DNA of 64,000 nucleotides from Streptomyces sp. 840.1 (GTDB lineage: Bacteria > Actinomycetota > Actinomycetes > Streptomycetales > Streptomycetaceae). Where the stretch lies: positions 806,001-870,000 of the forward strand of contig NZ_RJUU01000003.1 of the NCBI RefSeq assembly GCF_003751445.1, written 5' to 3'. The notes under the pieces were generated by a model. The model saw nothing but the letters and a program-made list of their open reading frames with translations, ran no database searches and was not told where the DNA came from. A program made the translations under genes and the position numbers. Each line of letters begins with the position of its first letter. Position 1 is the first letter of the stretch. Shown one piece after another: positions 31,560-40,512 of this stretch.

Positions 31560-33796
31560 GACACCGTTCGATCTACTTCCGAAGGCGGTCACGGCCCGCC
31601 CGGCTGTGGCTCGCCCTGCTGGGGTCGTTCCTCATGGTGCTGGGACTGACCTCGACGGCGGCCTACGGGCGGACCGTCGCCCCGGCCGGCGCGGCGGCCG
31701 CCGACCAGGTGCTCACCTGGACGGCCGGCAACCCCATCGACCACTACCTGTCCGCACCGAAGACGGCGGTGGCCGGCAAGGCGACCATCGTCTTCGAGAA
31801 CAGTGAGGGGACCGGGAACACCAGCGGGATGCCGCACACGCTGACCTTCAGCGTCTCGGACCCGGAGTTCAACAACGACGTCCCCCTGAACCTGCTGGCC
31901 AACCCGGGCGACGACAAGGGCGGCAAGCAGACGGCGGAGGTCACGCTCACCCCCGGCCGGTACTTCTACCACTGCACGATGCCTGGGCACGAGGCGATGC
32001 AGGGCATCCTGACCGTGACCGACGGGGGCGGCGGTGAGGACACCGCCGCACCCGAGACCTCGGCCAAGGTCGACGGCGACAAGAACGCCGACGGCGCCTA
32101 CATCGGCTCCGCGACGGTCACCGTCGCGGCCACCGACGAGGGCTCGGGCGTCGACACCGTCGAGTACGCGGTCGGTGCCGACGGCGCCTGGCAGCCCTAC
32201 ACCGCGCCCGTCGTCGTGAACGAGGTAGGCGCGCACGTCATCCGCTACCGCGCCACCGACAAGGCGGGCAACGCCGCCGCCGAGAAGACGGCGGAGTTCA
32301 CCGTCGCTGCCCCTCCGACGGACGACACCACGGCCCCGGAGACCTCCGCGACCGTGTCCGGTGAGAAGGACGACCAGGGGCAGTACCTGGGCATGGCGAC
32401 GGTCACCGTGACCGCCTCCGACACCGGGTCCGGCGTCAACACCATCGAGTACGCGGTCGGCGCGGACGGCGCCTGGCAGCCGTACACCGGTCCCGTGATG
32501 GTGCACGAGGTGGGGGCGCAGAAGGTCCGCTACCGCGCCACCGACAAGGCGGGCAACGCCGCCGCCGAAAAGGCGGTGGAGTTCACCGTCGTCGAGCCGC
32601 CGACGAAGGACACCACACCGCCGGAGACCTCCGCGAAGGTCGCGGGCGACAAGAACTCCGACGGCGCCTACCTCACCAGCGCCAAGGTGACGGTCACCGC
32701 GACCGACGCCGACACGGGCGTCGACAAGGTCGAGTACTCGCTGGACGGCGGTCCGTACCTCGCGTACACCGACACCGTCATCGTCGACCGCGTCGGCTAC
32801 CACTCCGTCGCCCACCGGGCCACGGACAAGGCGGGCAACACCTCCGAGGCGAAGAAGACGTCGTTCACCGTCGCACAGAGCGGCGGCGTGCCGGCGCCGA
32901 ACTGCCCGGAGTTCGACGTACGGCTCACCGTCATCGTGGGCACCGTCGACACCGGGGTCCCCAACCGGATCACCGGCAACCGCTGCACGATCAACGAGCT
33001 GATCGAGGACGAGAAGGACTGGTCGTCGCACGCGCTGTTCCTCAAGCACGTCGACAAGGTCCTCGACCAGCTGCTCACCGCCGGGGTGGTCGACGCCCGC
33101 GAGGTCAAGAAGATCTACAAGGCGGCCAAGCAGTCGGGGGTCGGCAAGCCGGGCCAGGACGAGGGCTACCACAAGCTCTTCGACGGCACGGCGGCCTCGT
33201 TCGCCAAGTGGCAGCAGGTCGGCGGCGGGCAGTTCTCGCTGAACGAGGAGGACGGCTCGCTCAACAGCTCCACCACGGTGGACGGCATGGGCATGCTGTG
33301 GTTCCCGGGCCGCCAGTACGGGGACTTCTCGCTGAAGCTCCAGTTCCGGGACGACGCCCCGGGCGCGGGCAACGCCAACGGCGGTGTGTTCGTGCGGTTC
33401 CCGAACGTCCACGACAACCCGGAGGAGCCGAATCCGGAGTGGGTCGCCATCAAGTACGGCCATGAGATCCAGATCAACGACCGGCCGGACGGCGACATGT
33501 ACAAGACCGGTTCGGTGTACGGATTCGACCGGGTGGGTCTCGGCGGCGCCGGGGTCACGCCCAAGGGCACCTGGAACGACTACGAGATCCGGGTGGTGGA
33601 CCAGCACTACTCGATCTACCGCAACGGTGTCCTGCTCAACGAGTTCGACAACATCGGCGGTCAGGTCTTCGAGCCGCCGCGGGGCGACGACCCGGGCACC
33701 GACGGCCGGCGGTACGCCTCCGGCTACATCGGTCTCCAGGTCCACAGCACCTCGGACGTGATCTCCTACCGGGACATCCGGATCCAGGAGCTCTAG
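31556..33796 (+). CDS. Secreted cupredoxin / three OmpL47-type repeats / DUF1080 protein
   Basis: A 746-residue exported protein. After the signal peptide (about residues 16-40) comes a blue-copper domain with the type 1 ligands His94 (GMPHTLTFS), Cys140, His145 and Met148 (YHCTMPGHEAM). Three similar repeats follow (about 165-450), each with PETSAKV and YRATDKAGN, of the OmpL47/Ig-like class. A spacer containing a CPEFDVRLTVIVGTVDTG segment leads to a C-terminal DUF1080 (3-keto-disaccharide hydrolase / LamG-like) domain. It likely binds and processes carbohydrate while shuttling electrons. GTG at 31556 overlaps the previous stop by four bases. Confidence 0.82.
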   Translation: MRHRSIYFRRRSRPARLWLALLGSFLMVLGLTSTAAYGRTVAPAGAAAADQVLTWTAGNPIDHYLSAPKTAVAGKATIVFENSEGTGNTSGMPHTLTFSVSDPEFNNDVPLNLLANPGDDKGGKQTAEVTLTPGRYFYHCTMPGHEAMQGILTVTDGGGGEDTAAPETSAKVDGDKNADGAYIGSATVTVAATDEGSGVDTVEYAVGADGAWQPYTAPVVVNEVGAHVIRYRATDKAGNAAAEKTAEFTVAAPPTDDTTAPETSATVSGEKDDQGQYLGMATVTVTASDTGSGVNTIEYAVGADGAWQPYTGPVMVHEVGAQKVRYRATDKAGNAAAEKAVEFTVVEPPTKDTTPPETSAKVAGDKNSDGAYLTSAKVTVTATDADTGVDKVEYSLDGGPYLAYTDTVIVDRVGYHSVAHRATDKAGNTSEAKKTSFTVAQSGGVPAPNCPEFDVRLTVIVGTVDTGVPNRITGNRCTINELIEDEKDWSSHALFLKHVDKVLDQLLTAGVVDAREVKKIYKAAKQSGVGKPGQDEGYHKLFDGTAASFAKWQQVGGGQFSLNEEDGSLNSSTTVDGMGMLWFPGRQYGDFSLKLQFRDDAPGAGNANGGVFVRFPNVHDNPEEPNPEWVAIKYGHEIQINDRPDGDMYKTGSVYGFDRVGLGGAGVTPKGTWNDYEIRVVDQHYSIYRNGVLLNEFDNIGGQVFEPPRGDDPGTDGRRYASGYIGLQVHSTSDVISYRDIRIQEL
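32061..32870 (+). repeat. Three in-frame repeats of about 95 codons
   Basis: The Ig-like modules of the cupredoxin protein are also repeated in DNA: long stretches around the CCGCTACCGCGCCACCGACA segment are nearly identical between copies at about 32240 and 32530. Recent duplication or gene conversion keeps the copies alike. Confidence 0.6.
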
Positions 33797-33816
33797 GCAC
33801 GACGCCCGGGAGTGGC

Positions 33817-34956
33817 TCAGGTGGCCGCGGCCGCATGCTGAGGCATGTGGTCGCGGCCTCCGGGGTGCCGGTGGCGCCACACCCAGAAGACGGTGCAGGA
33901 GACCAGCGACCAGGCGGCCAGTACCAGGAACGGAAAGATCCGCTGATGCCCCTGGTAGTAGACGGCGGTGTGCTGGGCGTTGACCGAGGCACCGGGCGGC
34001 AGCCAGCGCCCGATGTGCCCGAGCAGCGAGGGCAGCAGCGGCCAGGACACGGCTCCGCCGGACGACGGGTTCCCCAGAATCACCATCAGGCCCCAGGTCG
34101 GGAGCATGGCCCAGCGCCCCATCAGGGTGTTGAACATGGTGAAGACCATGCCCGAGGTGAACATCGTCAACGCCAGGATCGCCCAGGACTCGGCGAAGGG
34201 CAGATCGACGGCGCCCAGCAGCCAGTCCACCACCGCGGCGATGGAGAAGGCTCCCAGCAGCGAGTAGGCGATCGTGAACGCGATCCGTTCCAGCGGGATC
34301 AGGCTTCTGGCGTGCACACTCAGCTGGATGGAGCCGACGAAGCCGATGATCACGGCTGCCAGCGAGATGTAGAAGAGGGCCAGTCCGCGTGGGTCGCCCT
34401 TCTGGAGCGGTTTGACGTCCTTCACGGCGACCGGCACACCGAGCTTGTCCCCCACCTTCACCGCGGACTCCGCGAGCAGTTGGGCGACGGCGGCGCCCGA
34501 GGCGCCGGCCACGTCGAGTGACACCCCCGCCCCGCCGGGCCGCACGATCGCGAAGACCTCCTGTTCCTCCAGGGCCTCACGCGCCTGCGCGGCGGTGTCG
34601 TAGCGGTGTACGTCCAGGGAGGCGTCCAGCGCCTCGTCCATCGCGGTGACGAACGCCTTGCCCCGGGCCGTCTCCTGGAGGCTGACCACGGCTGCCGGGA
34701 TTTGGTGCGGGGTCGGGTTGGCCATCGCGTACGTGTACGAGCCGGCGAAGAGCCCGGCGGCTGCCGCGAGGATGAGCAGCAGGACGGTCGCCGGGAAGTA
34801 GGGCGAGTCCTTGTACGTCGTCCACTTCTGGCCGCGGGTGAGCGGCCGTCCGTGCGCTCCGTGCGGCGGGCCGGGTTCGGCGCCGGACGTGCCTTGCGTG
34901 CCTTGCGTGCCGGGGACGGGCTCGGGCGGGGTGGCCCCGCTGTCAGAGGTGCTCAT
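33817..34956 (-). CDS. DUF3533/YhgE-like ABC-2-type membrane protein
   Basis: A 379-residue membrane protein with an N-terminal Pro/Gly-rich cytoplasmic tail, one helix (TVLLLILAAAAGLFAGSYTY), an extracytoplasmic domain of about 130 residues and five more helices. This is the DUF3533 / ABC-2 permease-like plan, seen in proteins that transport or modify envelope lipids. Its start overlaps the stop of the LigD-type polymerase gene by four bases, an odd pairing. No ATPase partner adjoins it. Convergent with the cupredoxin gene across 20 bases. Confidence 0.75.
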   Translation of the reverse strand: MSTSDSGATPPEPVPGTQGTQGTSGAEPGPPHGAHGRPLTRGQKWTTYKDSPYFPATVLLLILAAAAGLFAGSYTYAMANPTPHQIPAAVVSLQETARGKAFVTAMDEALDASLDVHRYDTAAQAREALEEQEVFAIVRPGGAGVSLDVAGASGAAVAQLLAESAVKVGDKLGVPVAVKDVKPLQKGDPRGLALFYISLAAVIIGFVGSIQLSVHARSLIPLERIAFTIAYSLLGAFSIAAVVDWLLGAVDLPFAESWAILALTMFTSGMVFTMFNTLMGRWAMLPTWGLMVILGNPSSGGAVSWPLLPSLLGHIGRWLPPGASVNAQHTAVYYQGHQRIFPFLVLAAWSLVSCTVFWVWRHRHPGGRDHMPQHAAAAT

Positions 34957-35984
34957 GCGTCCTCGTCCCCGTCGTGCCGGGCGCGGCTCGGCTGGACGCG
35001 CTTGGGTTCGCCGGGCATCTTCGGGTACTCCGGCGGGTAGGGCATGTCGCCCAGGCCGCGCTCCTGCTCGTCGCGGTCGGCGAGCTCCAGCAGCAGGTCG
35101 AGCCGGAAGGCGTGGTCGTCCATGTCCGCGTGCACGTCGCCGGCTTCGGCGTACCGGGCCGGCATGGTGCGGATGTCGAAGTCGCGCGGGTGCGCGTCGT
35201 CGATCTCCTCCCAGCGCAGCGGCGCCGAGACCGGGGCGTGCGGGCGGGGGCGTACGGAGTAGGCCGAGGCGATCGTGCGGTCCCGGGCGGTCTGGTTGAA
35301 GTCGACGAAGATCCGCTCGCCGCGCTCCTCCTTCCACCAGGCGGTGGTGACCCGGTCCGGCATCCGGCGTTCCAGCTCGCGGCCCGCCGCGATCGTCGCC
35401 CGCCGGACCTCGGTGAACGTCCAGCGCGGTTCGACGGGGACGAAGACGTGGATGCCCCGGCCGCCGGAGGTCTTGGGCCAGCCGCGCAGTCCGTGGTCGT
35501 CCAGTACCGAGCGCAGCTCGTGGGCGGCCCGCACCGCGTCGGCGTAGTCGGTGCCGGGCTGCGGGTCGAGGTCGATGCGCAGCTCGTCGGGGTGGTCGGT
35601 GTCACCGCCCCGGACCGGCCAGGGGTGGAAGGTGAGCGTTCCGAGGTTGGCGGCCCAGATGACGGCGGCTACCTCGGTGGGGCAGATCTCGTCGGCCGGG
35701 CGGCCGCTGGGGAAGGCGATGCGGGCCGTGGGGATCCATTCGGGAAGGTTCTTCGGGGCCCGCTTCTGGTAGAAGAACTCGCCCTCGACGCCGTCCACGA
35801 AGCGCTGGAGGGTGGTCGGCCGGTCGCGCAGGGCGCGGGTGATACCCGGCCCCACGGCGAGGAAGTACTCGGCCACGTCCCTCTTGGTGTACCCCTTCTC
35901 CGGGAAGTAGACCTTGTCCGGACTGGACAGCCGGACGGGCCGTCCGCCCGCGTCCAGCTCCACCGCTTTGCCCGCTGCTGCCAT
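34953..35984 (-). CDS. LigD-type polymerase domain protein (NHEJ primase-polymerase)
   Basis: A 343-residue stand-alone polymerase of the archaeo-eukaryotic primase fold, as in LigD. Visible motifs: SSPDKVYFPEKGYTKRDVAE near the start, LRIDLDPQPG (catalytic Asp pair), KTSGGRGIHVFVPV and VDFNQTARDRTIASAYSVRP. Such enzymes fill gaps and add nucleotides at DNA ends in non-homologous end joining with Ku and a ligase. It is divergent from an ATP-dependent ligase gene; Ku is not in the window. ATG at 35984 is chosen as the nearest start to the family N-terminus. It overlaps the DUF3533 gene by four bases. Confidence 0.88.
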   Translation of the reverse strand: MAAAGKAVELDAGGRPVRLSSPDKVYFPEKGYTKRDVAEYFLAVGPGITRALRDRPTTLQRFVDGVEGEFFYQKRAPKNLPEWIPTARIAFPSGRPADEICPTEVAAVIWAANLGTLTFHPWPVRGGDTDHPDELRIDLDPQPGTDYADAVRAAHELRSVLDDHGLRGWPKTSGGRGIHVFVPVEPRWTFTEVRRATIAAGRELERRMPDRVTTAWWKEERGERIFVDFNQTARDRTIASAYSVRPRPHAPVSAPLRWEEIDDAHPRDFDIRTMPARYAEAGDVHADMDDHAFRLDLLLELADRDEQERGLGDMPYPPEYPKMPGEPKRVQPSRARHDGDEDA

Positions 35985-36060
35985 GTCGGCCACGGTAGGC
36001 CGGGCACACATATGCCGCATATCGGGAGACTCCGGCCGTCGTACGGTCCACAATCGGGGC

Positions 36061-37128
36061 ATGGACCTGCCGGTGATGCCGCCCGTGAAGCCGATGCTCG
36101 CCAAGTCCGTGTCCCGGATCCCGCCGGGGATGCAGTACGAGGCCAAATGGGACGGCTTCCGGGCGATCGTGCACCGGGACGGCGACGAGGTGGTGATCGG
36201 CAGCCGCACCGGGAAGCCGCTGACCCGCTACTTCCCGGAGCTGGTCACCGCGGTCCGGGAGAACCTGCCGGAGCGCTGTGTGATCGACGGCGAGATCGTG
36301 ATCGCTTACGAGGGCCGGCTCGACTTCGACCGGCTCAGCGAGCGCATCCACCCCGCCGACTCCCGGGTGCGGCTGCTGGCCGGGCAGACCCCGGCCTCGC
36401 TGGTCGCCTTCGACATCCTCGCGGTGGGCGACGACTCGCTGCTGGGAACGCGCCAGTCGGATCGCCGGACGGTGCTGGAGGCCGCACTGTCCGCCGCCTC
36501 GCCCCCCGTCCACCTCGCCCCGGCCACCACCGACCCGGCCGTCGCCCAGGAATGGTTCGACCGGTACGAGGGGGCGGGCCTCGACGGGGTCGTCGCCAAA
36601 CCGCTCGACCTGCCCTACCGGCCGGACACCCGGGTGATGTACAAGATCAAGCACGAGCGGACCGCCGACTGCGTGGTGGCCGGCTACCGCCACCACAAGA
36701 GCGGCCCGGTCGTCGGATCGCTGCTGCTCGGTCTGTACGACGAGGCGGGCGTCCTCCAGCATGTGGGGGTCTGCGCGGCGTTCCCGATGAAGCGCCGCGC
36801 CGAGCTCGTCACCGAACTGGAGCCGCTGGTCACGGACTTCGCCGGCCACCCCTGGGGAGCCTGGCAGGACGCCGAGGCGCACGAGCACGCCCGGCTGCCC
36901 GGTACCCCGAGCCGGTGGTCGGGCAAGAAGGACCTTTCCTGGGTGCCGGTACGCCCGGAACGGGTCTGCGAGGTGAGTTACGACCACATGGAGGGTGACC
37001 GGTTCCGGCACACGGCCCAGTTCCGCCGGTGGCGGCCGGACCGCACCTCTTCCAGCTGTACGTACGCCCAGCTGGAAGAGGTGGTGCGGTACGACCTCGG
37101 CGCGGTGCTGTCGGCCGGCGGTGGCTGA
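36061..37128 (+). CDS. ATP-dependent DNA ligase (LigC/LigD-ligase type)
   Basis: A 355-residue ligase. The adenylation motif is EAKWDGFR with Lys29 as nucleophile. Motif III is VIDGEIV, motif IV DGVVAKPL and motif V MYKIKHERTADCVV; an OB-fold domain follows with the basic FRHTAQFRRWRPDR end. It seals nicks during end joining or base-excision repair. It is divergent from the LigD-type polymerase gene across 76 bases, giving a split version of the LigD fusion. ATG at 36061 starts the protein. Confidence 0.9.
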   Translation: MDLPVMPPVKPMLAKSVSRIPPGMQYEAKWDGFRAIVHRDGDEVVIGSRTGKPLTRYFPELVTAVRENLPERCVIDGEIVIAYEGRLDFDRLSERIHPADSRVRLLAGQTPASLVAFDILAVGDDSLLGTRQSDRRTVLEAALSAASPPVHLAPATTDPAVAQEWFDRYEGAGLDGVVAKPLDLPYRPDTRVMYKIKHERTADCVVAGYRHHKSGPVVGSLLLGLYDEAGVLQHVGVCAAFPMKRRAELVTELEPLVTDFAGHPWGAWQDAEAHEHARLPGTPSRWSGKKDLSWVPVRPERVCEVSYDHMEGDRFRHTAQFRRWRPDRTSSSCTYAQLEEVVRYDLGAVLSAGGG

Positions 37129-37143
37129 GCGGACGTCCTGGGC

Positions 37144-38385
37144 TCAGCCGGCGGCGGGCGGCACAGTGGGTGTGGTGCAGGGCTCAGGGGTCGTGGTCGG
37201 TTCGGGTGACGGAGACTCGGTGGCCCCGGCCGTTTCGGTCGGTCCGGGCGACGGGGACTCCGTCTCGCAGCCGGGGCCGGGCTTCGTGGTGCTCGGGTCG
37301 GGATCCGGACTGGTGGACGGGTCGGGGCTGGTACCGGGATCCGGGGTGGCGGACCCGCTGTCGGTCGGATCGGGCGACTGGCCCGGGTCGGTGGAGCCGC
37401 CGGGGTCCGGGGTTCCCGAACCGCCCGGCGACGGGTCCGGGGACGCCGATGCCGTCGGGCTCTTCGTGTGGCCGGGCTGGGCCCCGACCTCGATGCCGCC
37501 GCCCTTTCCACCGTCCTTGCCGCTGCCCGGCCCGCCCACCGGGTGCCTGGGCTCGTTCGGACTCCCGGCGCCGGGGGTCCTGGGAACCGGGCCCTTGCCG
37601 TCGGCGACCGGATGGGTGCCCTTGCGGTAGAACTCCAGCCAGGACAGCACGGTGCGCAGATAGGTGTCGGAGTGGTTGTAGCTCAGGATGGCGCTGTCGA
37701 GACCGGCCCGTCCCGTCAGATCACGCGATCCGGCACAGAGGTAGCCGCCCGCCGCCAGGGCCGCGTCGTAGACGTTGCCCGGGTCGCTGCGACCGTCGCC
37801 GTTGCCGTCCCGTTTCCAGTGCGCCCAGGTCGAGGGGATGAACTGCATCGGGCCGACCGCCCGGTCGAAGGTCTTGTCCCCGTCGTACGCCCCGCCGTCG
37901 GTGTCCGGGATGTTGGCGAATCCCGCGCCGTTGAGCACCGGTCCGAGGATCGGTGACAGCGTCGTACCGTGTGCGTCGACCCTGCCGCCGCCCGCGTGCC
38001 CGGACTCGACCTTGCCGATGGCCGCCAGTAGCTGCCACGGCAGCCCGCAGCCCGGATCGCTGCGCCCCAGGGAGGCCTCGGCCTTGCGGTAGGCGTCGAG
38101 CACCGTGGCCGGAATCCCCGCCTCGGCCCACGCCGCGACGACGACCGGGGCCCGCTTGACGCCAGGTTTCGGGGGCTCGGGGCTCTTCAGCGGCGGCAGT
38201 TCGGTGTGGTAGGAGTCGTCGTTGGCCACCTCCGACCACTTGACGTCGTCCGACTCCTGGCGCTGCTTCGGCGTCTCCTGGTGCGCGACGAGCCCCGGTC
38301 CCTGGGAGGCGGTGAGCGCTGCCATCGCGGCGACGGCGGCTGCGGTGCCGCCCAGTCCGCGGCGCATGGTGCCGTTGAACCTCAT
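37144..38385 (-). CDS. Secreted lytic transglycosylase, Mce-linked
   Basis: A 413-residue exported protein. After the signal peptide (about residues 8-35) an SLT/MltB-like lysozyme-fold domain has the catalytic Glu127 in AIGKVESGHAGGG, followed by AVGPMQFIPSTWAHW and the AILSYNHSDTYLRTVLSW end. The last 130 residues are a Pro/Ser/Asp/Thr-rich low-complexity tail. Such enzymes cut peptidoglycan. Being the last gene of the mce operon, it may open the wall for the Mce assembly, though that is inference. ATG at 38385 follows GGAGAG. Confidence 0.85.
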   Translation of the reverse strand: MRFNGTMRRGLGGTAAAVAAMAALTASQGPGLVAHQETPKQRQESDDVKWSEVANDDSYHTELPPLKSPEPPKPGVKRAPVVVAAWAEAGIPATVLDAYRKAEASLGRSDPGCGLPWQLLAAIGKVESGHAGGGRVDAHGTTLSPILGPVLNGAGFANIPDTDGGAYDGDKTFDRAVGPMQFIPSTWAHWKRDGNGDGRSDPGNVYDAALAAGGYLCAGSRDLTGRAGLDSAILSYNHSDTYLRTVLSWLEFYRKGTHPVADGKGPVPRTPGAGSPNEPRHPVGGPGSGKDGGKGGGIEVGAQPGHTKSPTASASPDPSPGGSGTPDPGGSTDPGQSPDPTDSGSATPDPGTSPDPSTSPDPDPSTTKPGPGCETESPSPGPTETAGATESPSPEPTTTPEPCTTPTVPPAAG

Positions 38386-38407
38386 GCGTGCTCTCCTCTC
38401 CCCCGGG

Positions 38408-39190
38408 TCACCGGGAGAACGTGTCGATGACCGATATCCGCCAGTTGCCGCCCCGGCGGACCGCGTCCACGGCGAACATCGCGGCGGCGTAGGTCGTCTC
38501 CTCGGACTTGCCGGTACGGGTGTTGCTCTGGTCGGCGAAGACCAGCAGCCGGGCCCGGTCACCGTCGAGCAGCTCCACACCGCTCTCGGTGACGGTCGTG
38601 GTGAGGACGAGCTTCTGCTTGGGCGCCTGGGCCCGTACCTCCGCGAGCATGTCCTTGTGCTGCTGGACCGCCTTGCCGACCAGGTAGGTCTTCACCGCGG
38701 TGTCGGCCTTGGCCGGCGAGGCGTAGTTGTACGAGAACACCGCGCCCACCGCCTCGGTGATCTGCCCCTTCACCTCACTGGTGCTGCTGATGTCGGTGAG
38801 GGCGGTGTTCTGCCGGCCCGGTTCGTCGCGCAGGCTGCCCGCCGAGGTGAACGACCAGGCGGCGAAGGAACCGAGGAGCACGGTCAGTACACACAGGACG
38901 GCGGGCAGGGAGGCCCTGGGGCGGAACGAGCGCCCGGACCGTGCCGCCTCGTCCTCCGCCTCCGCCCTGTCCGACGGCTCGGCCTCGCCGCCGGCACTGT
39001 CCTCGCCGGACGCGCCGGCGCTCCCGGGCCCGCTGCCCCCGGGTCCGGCGCCCACGGGTCCGGAGCCCTCGGGCCCGCTGTCCGGACGGGTGGCTTCGGG
39101 CGCGGTGGCCGTGGCGGCGGCGGTGCGTTCCGCCGCGGCGACGGTGGCCAGGCGGCGCTGCCGGTTGACGAGGTGACGGGTCGTCGACAT
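38408..39190 (-). CDS. Mce-associated membrane protein (large type, copy 2)
   Basis: A 260-residue protein: a long cytoplasmic N-terminus rich in Gly/Pro/Glu, one membrane helix (LPAVLCVLTVLLGSFAAW) and an extracytoplasmic domain of about 150 residues that resembles the small SnoaL/NTF2-like domain of Mce-associated proteins. Similar to the 214-residue protein at 39868, with shared features FSYNYASPAKADTAV, GKAVQQHKDML and RLLVFADQSNTRTG. It probably stabilises the Mce complex in the envelope. Confidence 0.8.
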   Translation of the reverse strand: MSTTRHLVNRQRRLATVAAAERTAAATATAPEATRPDSGPEGSGPVGAGPGGSGPGSAGASGEDSAGGEAEPSDRAEAEDEAARSGRSFRPRASLPAVLCVLTVLLGSFAAWSFTSAGSLRDEPGRQNTALTDISSTSEVKGQITEAVGAVFSYNYASPAKADTAVKTYLVGKAVQQHKDMLAEVRAQAPKQKLVLTTTVTESGVELLDGDRARLLVFADQSNTRTGKSEETTYAAAMFAVDAVRRGGNWRISVIDTFSR

Positions 39191-39229
39191 GTGCGGGGTC
39201 CTCTCGGTGCGGGGTGGGAGTCGGTGGCG

Positions 39230-39760
39230 TCAGCCGGCGGTGTTGCCGACGGGCGCCTGACCGAGGGCGCTGAGCTTCCACCCCTCGGAGGTGCGGGTGA
39301 GCTGCCCGAGCATCCGGCTCTCCTTCACCGCGGGCTTGCCCTTCGGTGCGGTCACGGTCACCCGCAGCGCCACCATGACCCCGGCCCGCCCGGCCCGGTC
39401 GTCGAGCTCGGTGACCGCACCGGAGAGCACCTTGGCCGTGCTGACGGTCTTTGCCTCCTGGATCTGCTTCACGAACGCGTCCCGCCCGTCGATGAGTTGC
39501 TGGTGCAGGTCGCCGGTGGTGGAGTCCTCCCAGCTGTCGAGCCCCTGGGCCAGCTTCTGGTGGTCGAGCGTGTTCATGTTCTGCACGGCCTGCTCACCCG
39601 CCGCGAGTGCGTCGTCCCGGGTCTGCGCGTACGCCGCCGAGTCGTCGTGCGATGCCTGGTACCGGGACACCCCGCCCCAGCCCGCCGCGCCCGCCGCCGC
39701 GACCGTCAGCACGATCGCCGCCGCCACCAGCGGATTCCTCGTCATCCGTACCCGTGCCAT
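39230..39760 (-). CDS. Mce-associated membrane protein (small type, copy 2)
   Basis: A 176-residue protein with an N-terminal helix (NPLVAAAIVLTVAAAGAAGW) and a domain starting RYQASHDDSAAYAQTRDDAL. It is similar to the 173-residue protein at 40509 (same DDALAAGEQAV/RDTALADGRAH stretch and QLTRTSEGWKLSAL/TLARTADGWKVKAL end). Mce-associated proteins assist the lipid importer; exact job unknown. No coupling to the following gene: a 40-base gap. Confidence 0.8.
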   Translation of the reverse strand: MARVRMTRNPLVAAAIVLTVAAAGAAGWGGVSRYQASHDDSAAYAQTRDDALAAGEQAVQNMNTLDHQKLAQGLDSWEDSTTGDLHQQLIDGRDAFVKQIQEAKTVSTAKVLSGAVTELDDRAGRAGVMVALRVTVTAPKGKPAVKESRMLGQLTRTSEGWKLSALGQAPVGNTAG

Positions 39761-39785
39761 TGCTGCCTCTCCCTGCCGGCCGGCC

Positions 39786-39847
39786 CTGTGCTGTGTCCTG
39801 CTGTGCCGTGCTGTGCTGTGCCCTGCTGTGCTGTGCTGTGCTGTGTC
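39786..39847. repeat. CTGTG pentanucleotide microsatellite
   Basis: About twelve near-exact CTGTG/CTGTC units lie in the 107-base spacer between the two pairs of Mce-associated genes, immediately upstream of the 39230-39760 gene start. Such a repeat is prone to slippage and so is likely length-variable. It cannot shift a frame directly but changes the distance in the spacer. Confidence 0.8.
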
Positions 39848-39867
39848 CGCTCTGCGTCCCTGCCGCG

Positions 39868-40512
39868 CTATCTGGAGGTGATCTCGACGATCGTCCAGCG
39901 CCCGTCCCTCAGTTGGGCGGTGACGGAGAGCTGCGCCGCCGCCGTGCTGGCGGCCTTGCCCCGGCGTTCGTAGACCTGGTCGAGGAAGACGAGCAGATGG
40001 GCGCTGTCGTGGGTCAGCCGGGTCACCCCGGCTCGTACGACGTGGGTGGTGAGGGTGAGCTTCTGGTCGGCGGCCTGCTTCTCGACCTGGCCGAACAGCG
40101 CCGCGTACTGCTGGAGCGCCTTGCCCGCCAGCAGCTGCTTCGCGGACTCCTTGGTGACGGCGGTGGCCGACGGGCTGTAGGAGAAGACCTTGCCGAGTGC
40201 GTTGGTGACGTCTCCCGCGACCCGGGTGGTCGCCTCGCTGTCGGTGAGCGCCTTGTTGGAGGTGGCGGGGGTGTCGCGCAGCTGGCGGCCCATGGCGAAG
40301 AGTCCGCCTCCGGCCGCGAGCAGCGCCACGACCAGGACACCTGCCACCAGGCGCAGCCTGCGGCGGCCGGCGCCGGGCCCCGGATCGTCACCTGTGGCAT
40401 CCGGCGTTACGGGCCCGGCCGGCTCCTCGCTCGTGGCGCCGGCCACCGGGTCCTCCGCCACCGGGTCCTCCGTGGCGCTGTTCACGACCGTCGCCCCGCC
40501 CCGTACCCTCAT
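39868..40512 (-). CDS. Mce-associated membrane protein (large type, copy 1)
   Basis: A 214-residue protein: an acidic N-terminal tail, one helix (RLRLVAGVLVVALLAAGGGL) and a domain with VFSYSPSATAVTKESAKQLL, GKALQQYAALFGQ and HLLVFLDQVYERRG. Its ATG overlaps the stop of the small-type gene at 40509 by four bases. The pair 40509/39868 is homologous to the pair 39230/38408. Confidence 0.8.
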   Translation of the reverse strand: MRVRGGATVVNSATEDPVAEDPVAGATSEEPAGPVTPDATGDDPGPGAGRRRLRLVAGVLVVALLAAGGGLFAMGRQLRDTPATSNKALTDSEATTRVAGDVTNALGKVFSYSPSATAVTKESAKQLLAGKALQQYAALFGQVEKQAADQKLTLTTHVVRAGVTRLTHDSAHLLVFLDQVYERRGKAASTAAAQLSVTAQLRDGRWTIVEITSR

